Positions 53,251 through 61,196 of a stretch of 64,000 bases of DNA are shown here, piece by piece. The stretch lies in the NCBI RefSeq assembly GCF_023555495.1, contig NZ_JALCZO010000001.1:310001-374000 (forward strand), read 5' to 3'. Origin of the DNA: Polaribacter sp. Z022. Its GTDB lineage: Bacteria > Bacteroidota > Bacteroidia > Flavobacteriales > Flavobacteriaceae. The notes below the pieces were generated by a model, which searched no databases, had not been told where the DNA came from, and was given only the letters and a program-made list of their open reading frames with translations. Position 1 is the stretch's first letter. Every line of letters starts with the position of its first letter. The position numbers and the translations under genes are program-made.

Positions 53251-54488
53251 TTTGCTGAGTTAATAATCTTCATTTTAAATATAGAACCTACATTTTCTGT
53301 ACTCTCAAAACTGATTTCTCCTCCAAGGCTTTCAATATGGTTTTTAATAATATTTAAACCTATTCCAGTTCCTTGAGTTAATAGTGCATTTTCTGCTCTA
53401 AAATAACGATTAAATATGTTTTTCTGATCTTTTTTAGGGATACCAATTCCATTATCAATAATTTTAAAAATAGTAAATTTTTTGTTTTGTTTAACTTTAA
53501 TATCTATTTCTGTGTTTTCTGGCGAGTATTTAATAGCATTATTTACTAGGTTAGATAATGCAAGTTCAATTATTTTTTCATCTTGCATTAGAGATAATTC
53601 TCCAATATCTTCTGGGTATTTAATTCTTTGACCACCTTTTAAAAGCATATTTGCGTTGTAAATTACTTCATCTACAACTTTACTTACTTTAAATGTATGA
53701 AATTTGTAATTTATTTTTCCTGTCTCTAATTTTTCAATAGATAAAAAGTCATTTAAAATATTATTTAAGTAATGTATTTTACTTGTAATAGTTTCTAAAT
53801 GTTTATCTCTTTTTGCTTGTTGTTCTGTTAATTTGTATTTACCTAACAACATTGTAGAAGTTAAGATACCGCTTAAAGGTGTTTTAAACTCATGAGAAAC
53901 TAAAGACAAAAATTTTGTTTTTAATTCATTAAGTTCCTTTTCTTTTTTTAAGGCATCTTTTATCTTATTTTCAGCTTCAGTTCTTTTTTGGTTTTCTTCA
54001 TCTAACTCAATGTTTACAACCTTTAATTCATTAACTGTTTTTCTTAATTCTTTGGTTCTTTCTTCTACCTTTTTTTCTAGTTCTTCGTTTAATTTATATA
54101 TTTCTTGTTCTTGTTGTTTTCTTACAGAAATATCTATAACCAAAGCCATAACAAAAGTTTGCCCGTAAATTTCAAATGGATTTAAACCTGCTTCTAAAGG
54201 AAAAATGTCTCCGTTTTTTTTGGCTCCATATAAATCCCTTCCATTTCCCATTTGTCTTTTTTCTTTCTGAGTCATAAAACTGTTAAAATGAGCTCCATGA
54301 CCAGCATGATAATTTGTAGGAATTAAAACATTAAGCTTTTTGTTTAAAAGTTCTCCTGGGTTATACCCAAACATTTTTTCTACAGAAGAGTTTACAGATA
54401 CTATTTTTTGTTTTTCATCAACTACCACAACTCCTTCAGAAACAGCTTCAAAAAGTACATTAAAAATATCTTGTTCTTTATTTAGCAT
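53247..54488 (-). CDS. PAS-domain histidine kinase (FixL-like)
   Basis: 413 residues, no membrane helix. PAS domain (about 8-120; FGYNPGELLNKKLNVLIP, NYHAGHGAHFNSF). Coiled-coil linker (about 125-190, rich in Glu/Lys). HisKA with LSLVSHEFKTPL (H199). HATPase with NNAIKYSPE (N box), DNGIGIPKKDQ and GTGIGLNIIK. The PAS segment resembles FixL/PYP-like sensors; a His in HAGHGAH could be the heme ligand, but heme binding is not certain. Stops at TGA overlapping the ATG of the partner regulator. Redox or oxygen sensing is likely (inference). Confidence 0.88.
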   Translation of the reverse strand: MLNKEQDIFNVLFEAVSEGVVVVDEKQKIVSVNSSVEKMFGYNPGELLNKKLNVLIPTNYHAGHGAHFNSFMTQKEKRQMGNGRDLYGAKKNGDIFPLEAGLNPFEIYGQTFVMALVIDISVRKQQEQEIYKLNEELEKKVEERTKELRKTVNELKVVNIELDEENQKRTEAENKIKDALKKEKELNELKTKFLSLVSHEFKTPLSGILTSTMLLGKYKLTEQQAKRDKHLETITSKIHYLNNILNDFLSIEKLETGKINYKFHTFKVSKVVDEVIYNANMLLKGGQRIKYPEDIGELSLMQDEKIIELALSNLVNNAIKYSPENTEIDIKVKQNKKFTIFKIIDNGIGIPKKDQKNIFNRYFRAENALLTQGTGIGLNIIKNHIESLGGEISFESTENVGSIFKMKIINSAK

Positions 54489-54553
54489 TTTAGCTATAAC
54501 TTTTTTAATTAGATGATGAAAATACTACTTTTTAGGCAAGTGTATAGATTAAA

Positions 54554-54571
54554 ATATGATTATTGTCATAT
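54554..54571. promoter_or_regulatory. CRP/FNR-like dyad upstream of the histidine kinase operon
   Basis: Perfect 6-bp arms ATATGA and TCATAT around TTATTG. Centred about 74 bases from the kinase start (54488) and about 61 from the divergent gene start at 54624, so it may serve both. Confidence 0.6.
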
Positions 54572-54623
54572 TTTTTTAAACCTTGTTTTTTTAAATTTAT
54601 CTGTATTCATAAACTCCTTAAAT

Positions 54624-55031
54624 ATGAAACATTCAAAAAAAACAATTATTGATTTTTACGAAAATCTTGGTAAACTATTTTACGCAATAGCTGCTGCAGA
54701 TAATATTGTAGAAGAGATTGAGTTTAAGGTTTTAAAGGATACTGTAAAACACAAATGGACAAAAGTTGACCCCGTAAATGATGATTTTCAAACTGATGCA
54801 GCCTATCAAATAGAAACTGTTTTTGATTGGTTGAATTCTGAAGGTTTTTCTAATTCTAAATCTTGTTATAATGAATTTTTAGAATTTAAAAATGCTCACC
54901 CTTCTTTATTTACAAATGATATTAAACGACTTATTTTAAGAACAGCAATGAAAATAGCTTCATCTGTTACCAATTTAAATAAGTCTGAATATTTATTAGT
55001 TGAAAAACTTGGTTTTGATTTAAAAAGATAA
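54624..55031 (+). CDS. Small helical protein, TerB-like fold
   Basis: 135 residues from the ATG at 54624. Mostly alpha-helical and acidic. The segment LGKLFYAIAAADNIVEEIEF resembles the calcium-binding-like loop of TerB proteins (DxxxxxxE), and LRTAMKIASSVTNLNKSEYLL is the paired second half. Similarity is weak, so the fold assignment is tentative. The longer frame starting at 54513 covers the CRP/FNR-like dyad and is rejected. Divergent from the kinase operon. Confidence 0.55.
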   Translation: MKHSKKTIIDFYENLGKLFYAIAAADNIVEEIEFKVLKDTVKHKWTKVDPVNDDFQTDAAYQIETVFDWLNSEGFSNSKSCYNEFLEFKNAHPSLFTNDIKRLILRTAMKIASSVTNLNKSEYLLVEKLGFDLKR

Positions 55032-55064
55032 AAAAAAGCACTCATAAGGTATGAGTGCTTTTTT
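55032..55064. terminator. Bidirectional intrinsic terminator
   Basis: 14-bp stem AAAAAAGCACTCAT / ATGAGTGCTTTTTT around AAGGT. It faces the ssb remnant on the minus strand. Confidence 0.9.
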
Positions 55065-55071
55065 GATTGTT

Positions 55072-55254
55072 TTATTTACCACCCAACATTAATAACTCAT
55101 TACAAACAATCTCTGTAATGTATCTTTTTTCTCCTTCTTTTGTTTCATAATTTCTAGAAGTTAATTTACCTTCTACAGCAACTTCATTTCCTTTTTCTAA
55201 ATATCTTTCTATTATATCTGCTGTTTTATTCCATGCTACAACATTATGCCACGT
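55072..55254 (-). pseudogene. ssb: Single-stranded DNA-binding protein, truncated at 5' end by element insertion
   Basis: About 60 C-terminal residues of an SSB OB-fold remain in frame: WHNVVAWNKTADIIERYL, then EVAVEGKLTSRNYETKEG, RYITEIVCNELLMLGGK and stop. The conserved pattern equals the second SSB type of Flavobacteriaceae, which normally has about 50 more residues before WHN. Upstream of Trp the frame reads three foreign codons, one Trp and an in-frame TAG (55264-55266), so the N-terminal half is lost. The remnant ends at the terminator. The missing part should be at the far end of the element. Confidence 0.85.
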
Positions 55255-56726
55255 TGTTGCCCACTAGGGCTCAATTCCAGAAAAGATAGCGGAGCTATCT
55301 GTTTTAGTTTAAATAGAATGGTTTTGTTATCAAAAATAATTTCATTTGTAATCATTTCTACAATATCTCTTTTTTGTCCTCTATCTAAATTTTGCCAATT
55401 ATTATAAAAATCAATAGACTTATTTGCTATGATTTGAAACGAAGATTTAGCTTGTTCTAACTGTTCCAACTCTAGTTCTAAACTTTTAATATTAGCTTCT
55501 AAATTTTCTTTTCTAACAAAAACTGGGTCATAATGTTTTTTGAATCCTTTGGTTGGTATTTCTCCTTTGATGTTTAAATCAATTAGTTTATCCAATTTAG
55601 CTTCTAGTTTATCAAGTTCTGATTTTGCAAATTCTATTTCATCCGTTTTTAAATTTAATTCCTGAATATTTGATTTATTGTACTCAGATAACTCTTCATC
55701 AGAAATTAAAAATTGCTTTATTCTAGATAAGAATACTTCTTCTAAATCTTCTTTATGAATTCCATATTTACATTCTTTACAAGTATATCTATCACTTTTA
55801 GATTTAATACTCATTTTATGACCTTGCTCGCATTTTAAATAACTTGTAAATAAATGGACTCTTTTATTTAGAGGTTGTCTAAACGATTTACTCATTTTTT
55901 CCTGTTCTAAAATAATTGCGTTTGCTTCTTCCCAAATTTCTTCAGTTACTAAAGTAGGACAAGGAAGATATTCCCATTCAGATTGCGGTTTCATACCTGT
56001 GGGATTATCTTTTGTTTTTTGACCTCTATAGTTAAACTTGCGCATTCCCTTAGCATCAGTATTTTTCAGTAATCTTTTAATGGTAACATCACTCCAAGGT
56101 CTTCCTTTTCTTGTTTGATATCCTTTATCATTTAATATTTTGGCAACAGTTTTTGTTCTTTGGTGTTTGATAAACAAATCATATATCAATCTTCTAACAG
56201 GTGCTTCTTCATCATTTATTTCTAGTTGAGCATTCACAATTTTAAAACCATAGCTTGCTTGACCTCCAGTAAATTTTCCTTGACTTCTTCTGTAGTTGAG
56301 ACTTGCAATCTGACGTTCATAAGTAATTTCTCTTTCATAAGTAGTTAAGGCTGAAAGTAGGGTGTAAAAGAATTTTCCACCACTTGTAGAAGTATCTAAA
56401 GATTCATTAATAGAAATGAGACTTGCATTATGTGTCTCAAAAAATTTGCTGTATTCTAAAAGCTCTGATGTATTTCTTGCCAATCTACTTAAAGAACTAA
56501 TGATAATTCCTTGCACCTTAGAAGTTTTCACATCTTCAAACATTTCAAGAGTCTGTTTATGTTTGATGGTACTTTTACCAGAAACTCCAGCTAAATTATA
56601 TATTTTAACAACTTTCCATCCTTTTGATTTTGCATACATTTTACCTCTCTCTATATGCGTTTCTACAGAATCCGTATTATTTTTTTGGTCTAGAGTACTT
56701 ACTCTTACAAATATTGCAACATTCAT
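55236..56726 (-). CDS. Large serine recombinase
   Basis: 496 residues. Resolvase-type catalytic domain (1-145) with catalytic Ser10 in VRVSTLDQ and IISSLSRLARNTSE near 77. Recombinase domain (about 165-285, SYGFKI and ILNDKGYQTRKGRPWSDVTIKRLL). Zinc ribbon (CEQGHKMSIKSKSDRYTCKEC, about 300-321). Long coiled coil (about 345-440). It catalyses site-specific integration or excision between att sites. Its C-terminal residues QQRGIML are coded by ssb-derived sequence, which puts the att crossover just inside its 3' end, so integration replaced its native stop or the gene evolved to read through the junction. Confidence 0.9.
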   Translation of the reverse strand: MNVAIFVRVSTLDQKNNTDSVETHIERGKMYAKSKGWKVVKIYNLAGVSGKSTIKHKQTLEMFEDVKTSKVQGIIISSLSRLARNTSELLEYSKFFETHNASLISINESLDTSTSGGKFFYTLLSALTTYEREITYERQIASLNYRRSQGKFTGGQASYGFKIVNAQLEINDEEAPVRRLIYDLFIKHQRTKTVAKILNDKGYQTRKGRPWSDVTIKRLLKNTDAKGMRKFNYRGQKTKDNPTGMKPQSEWEYLPCPTLVTEEIWEEANAIILEQEKMSKSFRQPLNKRVHLFTSYLKCEQGHKMSIKSKSDRYTCKECKYGIHKEDLEEVFLSRIKQFLISDEELSEYNKSNIQELNLKTDEIEFAKSELDKLEAKLDKLIDLNIKGEIPTKGFKKHYDPVFVRKENLEANIKSLELELEQLEQAKSSFQIIANKSIDFYNNWQNLDRGQKRDIVEMITNEIIFDNKTILFKLKQIAPLSFLELSPSGQQRGIML

Positions 56727-56789
56727 ATTTACAGTGTTTTATATCTAAAATAACTCCTTAAAAAACCAATTCAAAGACAATACAAAACT

Positions 56790-59700
56790 TTATTTTTTCT
56801 TCTTAAATATCTTAGCGAGCCTAGATTTAATATTCTTCATTTGAGAACTATCATCATTTTCAAATTCTGTAACTATTCTAAACCCTTTAATAACTTCTTC
56901 TTGTTTTTGTGGAAGAACAGCAAATTCATCTAACAAATTTGATATTTCATTAGGTTGTATAAATTGAACTAAATTTCTATCCTTTTTTGATAATTCCTTA
57001 TCTGCTAGTTTTTGTATTGCATTCAAATGATTTCGGTTTTTGGAAACCATAATTACAGGGATACAACCATCTTTTAAACACTTTTTGATGTTTTGTACTT
57101 CATATACAGGCTTGTTGGTTTCAGAAATTTCAAACCCAATTTTCATTCCATTTTGCTCTAAGACAACATCTATTCTTCCACCATCTTTGGTTAGATATTC
57201 AGTTGTTGCTTTATAGTTTCTATCCTGACCTAATTTTTTAATTATTGATTGAAGATAGGTGTGTGCTCTAACTTCTATAGATTCATTTTCTTCAGCAATT
57301 ATTTTCTCTCTTTTTTTTTCTGAAATTGCTTTAGATTCCTTTATTACCTTTTTTTCAATTTCCTTTTCTTCGGGTTTAGAAATAATTATATTTTCTTTTG
57401 ATTTAGCTTCTTTATTCTCATGTCGAGTAACTTTCTCTTTTTTATAAGTTTTATTTTGAGAGGGAAGCATTGCTATTAAAAGTTCTTCAACTGCTGCTTT
57501 TGAAGTTGCATATTTTTCTCTAACTGTCTGAATAATTTTATAGGAATAATCTAAGCTGACATCAGAAAGTTTTTCAGTGATAAGATTAAAATCATTAGTA
57601 CTAGATCCAATTCGCATAATTACTTCACCTCTATTTAAACTTTGTAAATCTGATTGCTCAAAATACGAGAAACCTGCTTCTAGTTTTTTTGCATCATTAT
57701 CTCCTAGTCTAAAACAAATTCTTGTTTTAGGGTTTGATAAAACTGAATTTAACAGGGAAGTATCTTGTATCTGTCCCAATTCTTGATGAGCAACTGTAAT
57801 TCCTAATTTATACTTCCTTGCACCACTTAATATTCTCTCAATACTTGGTGTAATAAAATTCTGAAATTCATCCAAATACAACATATAAGGTGTACGTTCA
57901 CCTCTACTTTGATTTTGTCTTGCCAAAGCAGATTGATTAAACTTAGCCAAAAACAAAGACCCTAATAAATACGAATTTTCTTCACCAATTAAACCTTGAG
58001 AAAGTTTTAGTAAAACAATTTTATTTTCTGCCAAACAATCAGAAATCTCAACTCCTTTTTTTTGAGCCAACATATACCTCACTAATTTTGGTCTTAAAAA
58101 TGTATCAATTCTTGTTAAAAGTGGAGCAATTCTTTTTTTAACCATTGGATACTCATTATTCCAATAATAATGTAATGAAGGATCATTTACATTTTGGAGA
58201 AAAGCGTTTCTAAATTTATCTTCAATTAAAAATCTTTTTAACTCGATTAATGTTCCTCCAGATTCATTTTCTAAGATGGTATTTACAGCATTTTGTAGCA
58301 CTGATGTCATAGTATCTCCCCATGCAGTTGCGTGTCTTTTAAAGGCAGAAACAATATCTGAAGACAATACAATTTTTTGCGCTTCAGTTTTGGCTTCAAG
58401 CAGATTAAATCCAATAGGGAAGTCAATGTCTGATGGATCAATAAGCACCACATCATTAATACGATTCTCTGGAATTCGTTTTAAAACATCATCACAAATA
58501 TCTCCATGTGGATCGAAAAGTGCGCATCCTAAACCCTGCTGAATATCCTCAAGCATCATATTTGCTATCAATGTACTTTTCCCTACACCTGTAGCACCTA
58601 GAATATGAGTGTGTGAAAGACGTGATTCTATTTCAAGATGCACAGGGAGTGATTCTTCTTGATGAATATTTTCTCCCAGATAAACTCCTTTTCTTCTTGG
58701 GTTATTTTGTCTTTTGGTTTTTGCACCTGTTAAACCTAACTTTTCATTGATTATCGTTTTATTTGGATAATGCACAAAATGTGTCAATTCTTTGGTATTT
58801 AAAATACATCCAAATCGATTTGAAGTGCGATAAAAAATATTCCGTAAATGATCGTTATACTCATATCCTTCATTAGACAAAGGAATTAATCTATTGCACT
58901 GAGAACTAGAAACACTTGTGATACTTTTTACTAATTCTTGAACAATAACTTTACTATCTTCATCAAATTCAGCTTGAGCACCAACTCTAACAACAACCGA
59001 AAAAAGGGGATTACTGACTTTGTTTTTTGTTTCTAATATAAATTCAGGATGCCCTTCAAAAAAACTTCCTCCTCTTCCATCTGAAACTGCATATTGCATT
59101 TGAGCAGACCAAGGTGCTGTTACTCCTTTAAAAATTACTTGGAAAATTGCTGTTTCATTTTTATTTAATGTTCCTAAAACTGCTATGATTGATGTTAATG
59201 GGTCAATATTTAAATTATCAGATTGAGCAATAGGTAACATAAACTCATTATCCAAACCAAAATCTGCAATGGCAACTGATTTCTCGAAATCAAACTCTAT
59301 ATCTAGAGCTTCTTTGGTTTTTAAAATTGCAGAAGGATAAAATGCTTTGATATGAGAATATAAGCGTTGATAATCATTTTTTCGAGCTGTAAATTGAACT
59401 TCAATACTTCCTCTTTGCGCTAGTATTTCAAATGAAAAAGAGTCTTCTGAAAAACTCAAAAGACTTACCAATTCTTGCATATAAGAAATTGTAATATCTG
59501 TTCCTTTAGGGAAAATAATACCAATGCATTCAAGTTTTGGTTGTGGATTTACAGGAACTGAATCAATTTCAGAAAACGTTAATTCTTCCTCTACTGTTTT
59601 TTCTTTAATAGGTAGAAACCATTTTTTAATTCCACCAAAAATTGATATTTCTCCATCATCCTTAAATTTTTCTTTTGTGTATGTTAAAGGTTTAAATGGA

Positions 59701-59807
59701 ACAAATGGTGGTTCAATATCTATAGGCTCATCAAAATGATAATAACCACGACCTCTAGCTTCCCAAGAATAGAAATTGATCGTGGCTTGTTCTGTTAATG
59801 AATTCAT
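56790..59807 (-). CDS. VirD4/HerA-like ATPase with C-terminal nuclease-like domain
   Basis: 1005 residues, no membrane helix. Residues 1-390 unknown, beta/alpha mixed. P-loop ATPase: Walker A GATGVGKST at 404-412, DPHGD near 432, Walker B MLYLDEFQN near 642-650, arginine-finger region SNPKTRICFRLGD near 690. These are TraG/VirD4-like signatures of conjugative coupling proteins. A charged linker (790-840) leads to a PD-(D/E)xK-like domain (about 845-960, GGRIDVVL and IGFEISET, where the last motif has Ser instead of Lys). In related mobile-element ATPases this Cys/Asn-linked NIKKCLKDG segment follows. It probably pumps or processes element DNA. Overlaps the upstream membrane protein by ATGA. 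Confidence 0.78.
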   Translation of the reverse strand: MNSLTEQATINFYSWEARGRGYYHFDEPIDIEPPFVPFKPLTYTKEKFKDDGEISIFGGIKKWFLPIKEKTVEEELTFSEIDSVPVNPQPKLECIGIIFPKGTDITISYMQELVSLLSFSEDSFSFEILAQRGSIEVQFTARKNDYQRLYSHIKAFYPSAILKTKEALDIEFDFEKSVAIADFGLDNEFMLPIAQSDNLNIDPLTSIIAVLGTLNKNETAIFQVIFKGVTAPWSAQMQYAVSDGRGGSFFEGHPEFILETKNKVSNPLFSVVVRVGAQAEFDEDSKVIVQELVKSITSVSSSQCNRLIPLSNEGYEYNDHLRNIFYRTSNRFGCILNTKELTHFVHYPNKTIINEKLGLTGAKTKRQNNPRRKGVYLGENIHQEESLPVHLEIESRLSHTHILGATGVGKSTLIANMMLEDIQQGLGCALFDPHGDICDDVLKRIPENRINDVVLIDPSDIDFPIGFNLLEAKTEAQKIVLSSDIVSAFKRHATAWGDTMTSVLQNAVNTILENESGGTLIELKRFLIEDKFRNAFLQNVNDPSLHYYWNNEYPMVKKRIAPLLTRIDTFLRPKLVRYMLAQKKGVEISDCLAENKIVLLKLSQGLIGEENSYLLGSLFLAKFNQSALARQNQSRGERTPYMLYLDEFQNFITPSIERILSGARKYKLGITVAHQELGQIQDTSLLNSVLSNPKTRICFRLGDNDAKKLEAGFSYFEQSDLQSLNRGEVIMRIGSSTNDFNLITEKLSDVSLDYSYKIIQTVREKYATSKAAVEELLIAMLPSQNKTYKKEKVTRHENKEAKSKENIIISKPEEKEIEKKVIKESKAISEKKREKIIAEENESIEVRAHTYLQSIIKKLGQDRNYKATTEYLTKDGGRIDVVLEQNGMKIGFEISETNKPVYEVQNIKKCLKDGCIPVIMVSKNRNHLNAIQKLADKELSKKDRNLVQFIQPNEISNLLDEFAVLPQKQEEVIKGFRIVTEFENDDSSQMKNIKSRLAKIFKKKK

Positions 59808-60349
59808 CGCTTAAAAACATCATTCAAAATTGGTTTTTTATCGGCATCAGAAATTCGGATTCCTTTATCTTTGGTAATTTCTTCTATTACTTTTAATACG
59901 GATGCTTGTGCATAGCTTCTGAACATACTTGCTGTATCCATAGAGTAATAGGTAACAGGGAAGAATGCTTTAACAAAATAATTACCAACAAAAGGTATTT
60001 TAGAAATTAATAATTCAAATCCAGTTTTTTCAGTAAACATCCACCAAGACACAAATGTGCCATTCCCATAAGGAGCCAAACAGCAATCGTAAGTGTAATT
60101 TTTCCATTTTACTCTTAGGTACAAACGTTTAACTGACAGCTTGTTGCCAGTACTAATATATTTTTCTTCAATTTTGATTTTGTTTATTCTATGAGATTTT
60201 AATTCTTCTGTAAGGAGTTTGTAGAAATCTTTAGTAGAATATTCAAAATTATCCAACAGGGTGTTCCAACTAGCATTAAGGGTTGGAACTCCTTTTTTTA
60301 AGAATGAAATGATTGCGATGATGAATAGAATTGCTAAAATAATTACCAT
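59804..60349 (-). CDS. Membrane-anchored hypothetical protein of the element
   Basis: 181 residues. An N-terminal hydrophobic helix (MVIILAILFIIAIISFL) and a soluble part with possible strands (KRLYLRVKWKNYTYDCCLAP) and a second hydrophobic segment (ISKIPFVGNYFVKAFFPVTYYSM). No known domain. Its stop overlaps the start of the ATPase gene by four bases (ATGA), so the two are translationally coupled and the protein may anchor the ATPase at the membrane (inference). Confidence 0.72.
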   Translation of the reverse strand: MVIILAILFIIAIISFLKKGVPTLNASWNTLLDNFEYSTKDFYKLLTEELKSHRINKIKIEEKYISTGNKLSVKRLYLRVKWKNYTYDCCLAPYGNGTFVSWWMFTEKTGFELLISKIPFVGNYFVKAFFPVTYYSMDTASMFRSYAQASVLKVIEEITKDKGIRISDADKKPILNDVFKR

Positions 60350-60476
60350 AGTTATTGTTTTTAAGATTATTAAAAAACAATAAAAGTAGAAGCTGAACCA
60401 ATAAAAATATATGACTTTTGGCTATGTGGATGTTTTGATTTTCTAAGAGGTCTTTTTGATAATCTGAAAAACAAAA

Positions 60477-60496
60477 AAACCGCCATCTGGCGGTTT
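60477..60496 (-). terminator. Intrinsic terminator after the LytTR gene
   Basis: AAACCGCCA pairs with TGGCGGTTT around TC; the T tract lies on the minus strand after the stem. Ends the LytTR transcript before the ATPase operon. Confidence 0.85.
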
Positions 60497-60498
60497 GA

Positions 60499-60909
60499 TT
60501 ACAAAACAAAAGATTCAAACTTTTGTTGTAAATTTTTTCTAAAATGACGTGATACTTTCAACTTGTGGTCTCCTATCCATAGGTAGAGCCATTCACACCT
60601 TTTGTCTACAAGTGATACATTAACGATTGTATCTTTTTTAATAAAAATAAAATTATCATTTGCGTTAACAATTTCTATTAATGATAATCTCTTATAATAT
60701 TCTATTCCTTTACTGCTGATAAATTTTATATAACCTTTTTTTGAGTTGCTACTGGTTATATACAGTATGCTATTAAGTGGAACCTTGAATATATTTGCGG
60801 TTATTTTTCCGCTTTGCTTATCTAGCAAGCAAGTTGTCTGTGTTGGTTCTTTATAAACCCAACAATCATCTTTTTTAGATGTTTCTGTGAACATATATTT
60901 CTTTAACAT
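60499..60909 (-). CDS. LytTR-type DNA-binding regulator
   Basis: 136 residues if started at 60909; 131 from the ATG at 60894. A single LytTR domain covers the C-terminal 100 residues: IEYYKRLSLIEIVNANDNFIF... is read as strands, with FIKKDTIVNVSLVDKR and the conserved LKVSRHFRKNL at the end. No receiver or membrane part. The N-terminal part has Trp and Cys (DDCWVYKEPTQTTCLLDK). It is divergent from the RHS gene, separated by 287 bases, and the prime candidate to control it. Confidence 0.8.
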   Translation of the reverse strand: MLKKYMFTETSKKDDCWVYKEPTQTTCLLDKQSGKITANIFKVPLNSILYITSSNSKKGYIKFISSKGIEYYKRLSLIEIVNANDNFIFIKKDTIVNVSLVDKRCEWLYLWIGDHKLKVSRHFRKNLQQKFESFVL

Positions 60910-61196
60910 TCAGAACTACTGGATTATTAAATACTATACATCTTACAGTTTTTAGCATAGGCAATGTGGTTTAAAAATTAATATATATAAAATCAACTCT
61001 TTTGAGTTGTATAATATTTTCTGTCAAAGAACTTGTTTTTCAATTGTAAAAGTAATAAAAGATACTGACTTATTTTTTACTAAAAAAAAATTTGCAAATA
61101 AAAAATAATCTTTATATTTATGAAAAAATAGCTAATGCCAAATTTAATTCAAATATTGAGTCATTTTTTGATATTATATATTGAAAACTAAAACAG
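60910..61196. other. Divergent intergenic region between LytTR and RHS genes
   Basis: 287 bases without a gene. AT-rich, with several homopolymer runs. A CAACTC-TTTT-GAGTTG hairpin lies at 60994-61009. No tRNA, ssb fragment or att-like copy of the 55236-55254 sequence was seen. It must hold both promoters; no perfect TAnnTTTG pair with -33 element stands out. Confidence 0.5.

Noticed and set aside
54513..54623. N-terminal extension of the TerB-like gene
   Set aside because: It would place coding sequence over the perfect CRP/FNR-like dyad and adds a low-quality hydrophobic segment.
60276..60518. 80-residue minus-strand frame between the membrane protein and LytTR genes
   Set aside because: It covers the terminator hairpin, overlaps the membrane protein gene, and shows no plausible domain or codon pattern.
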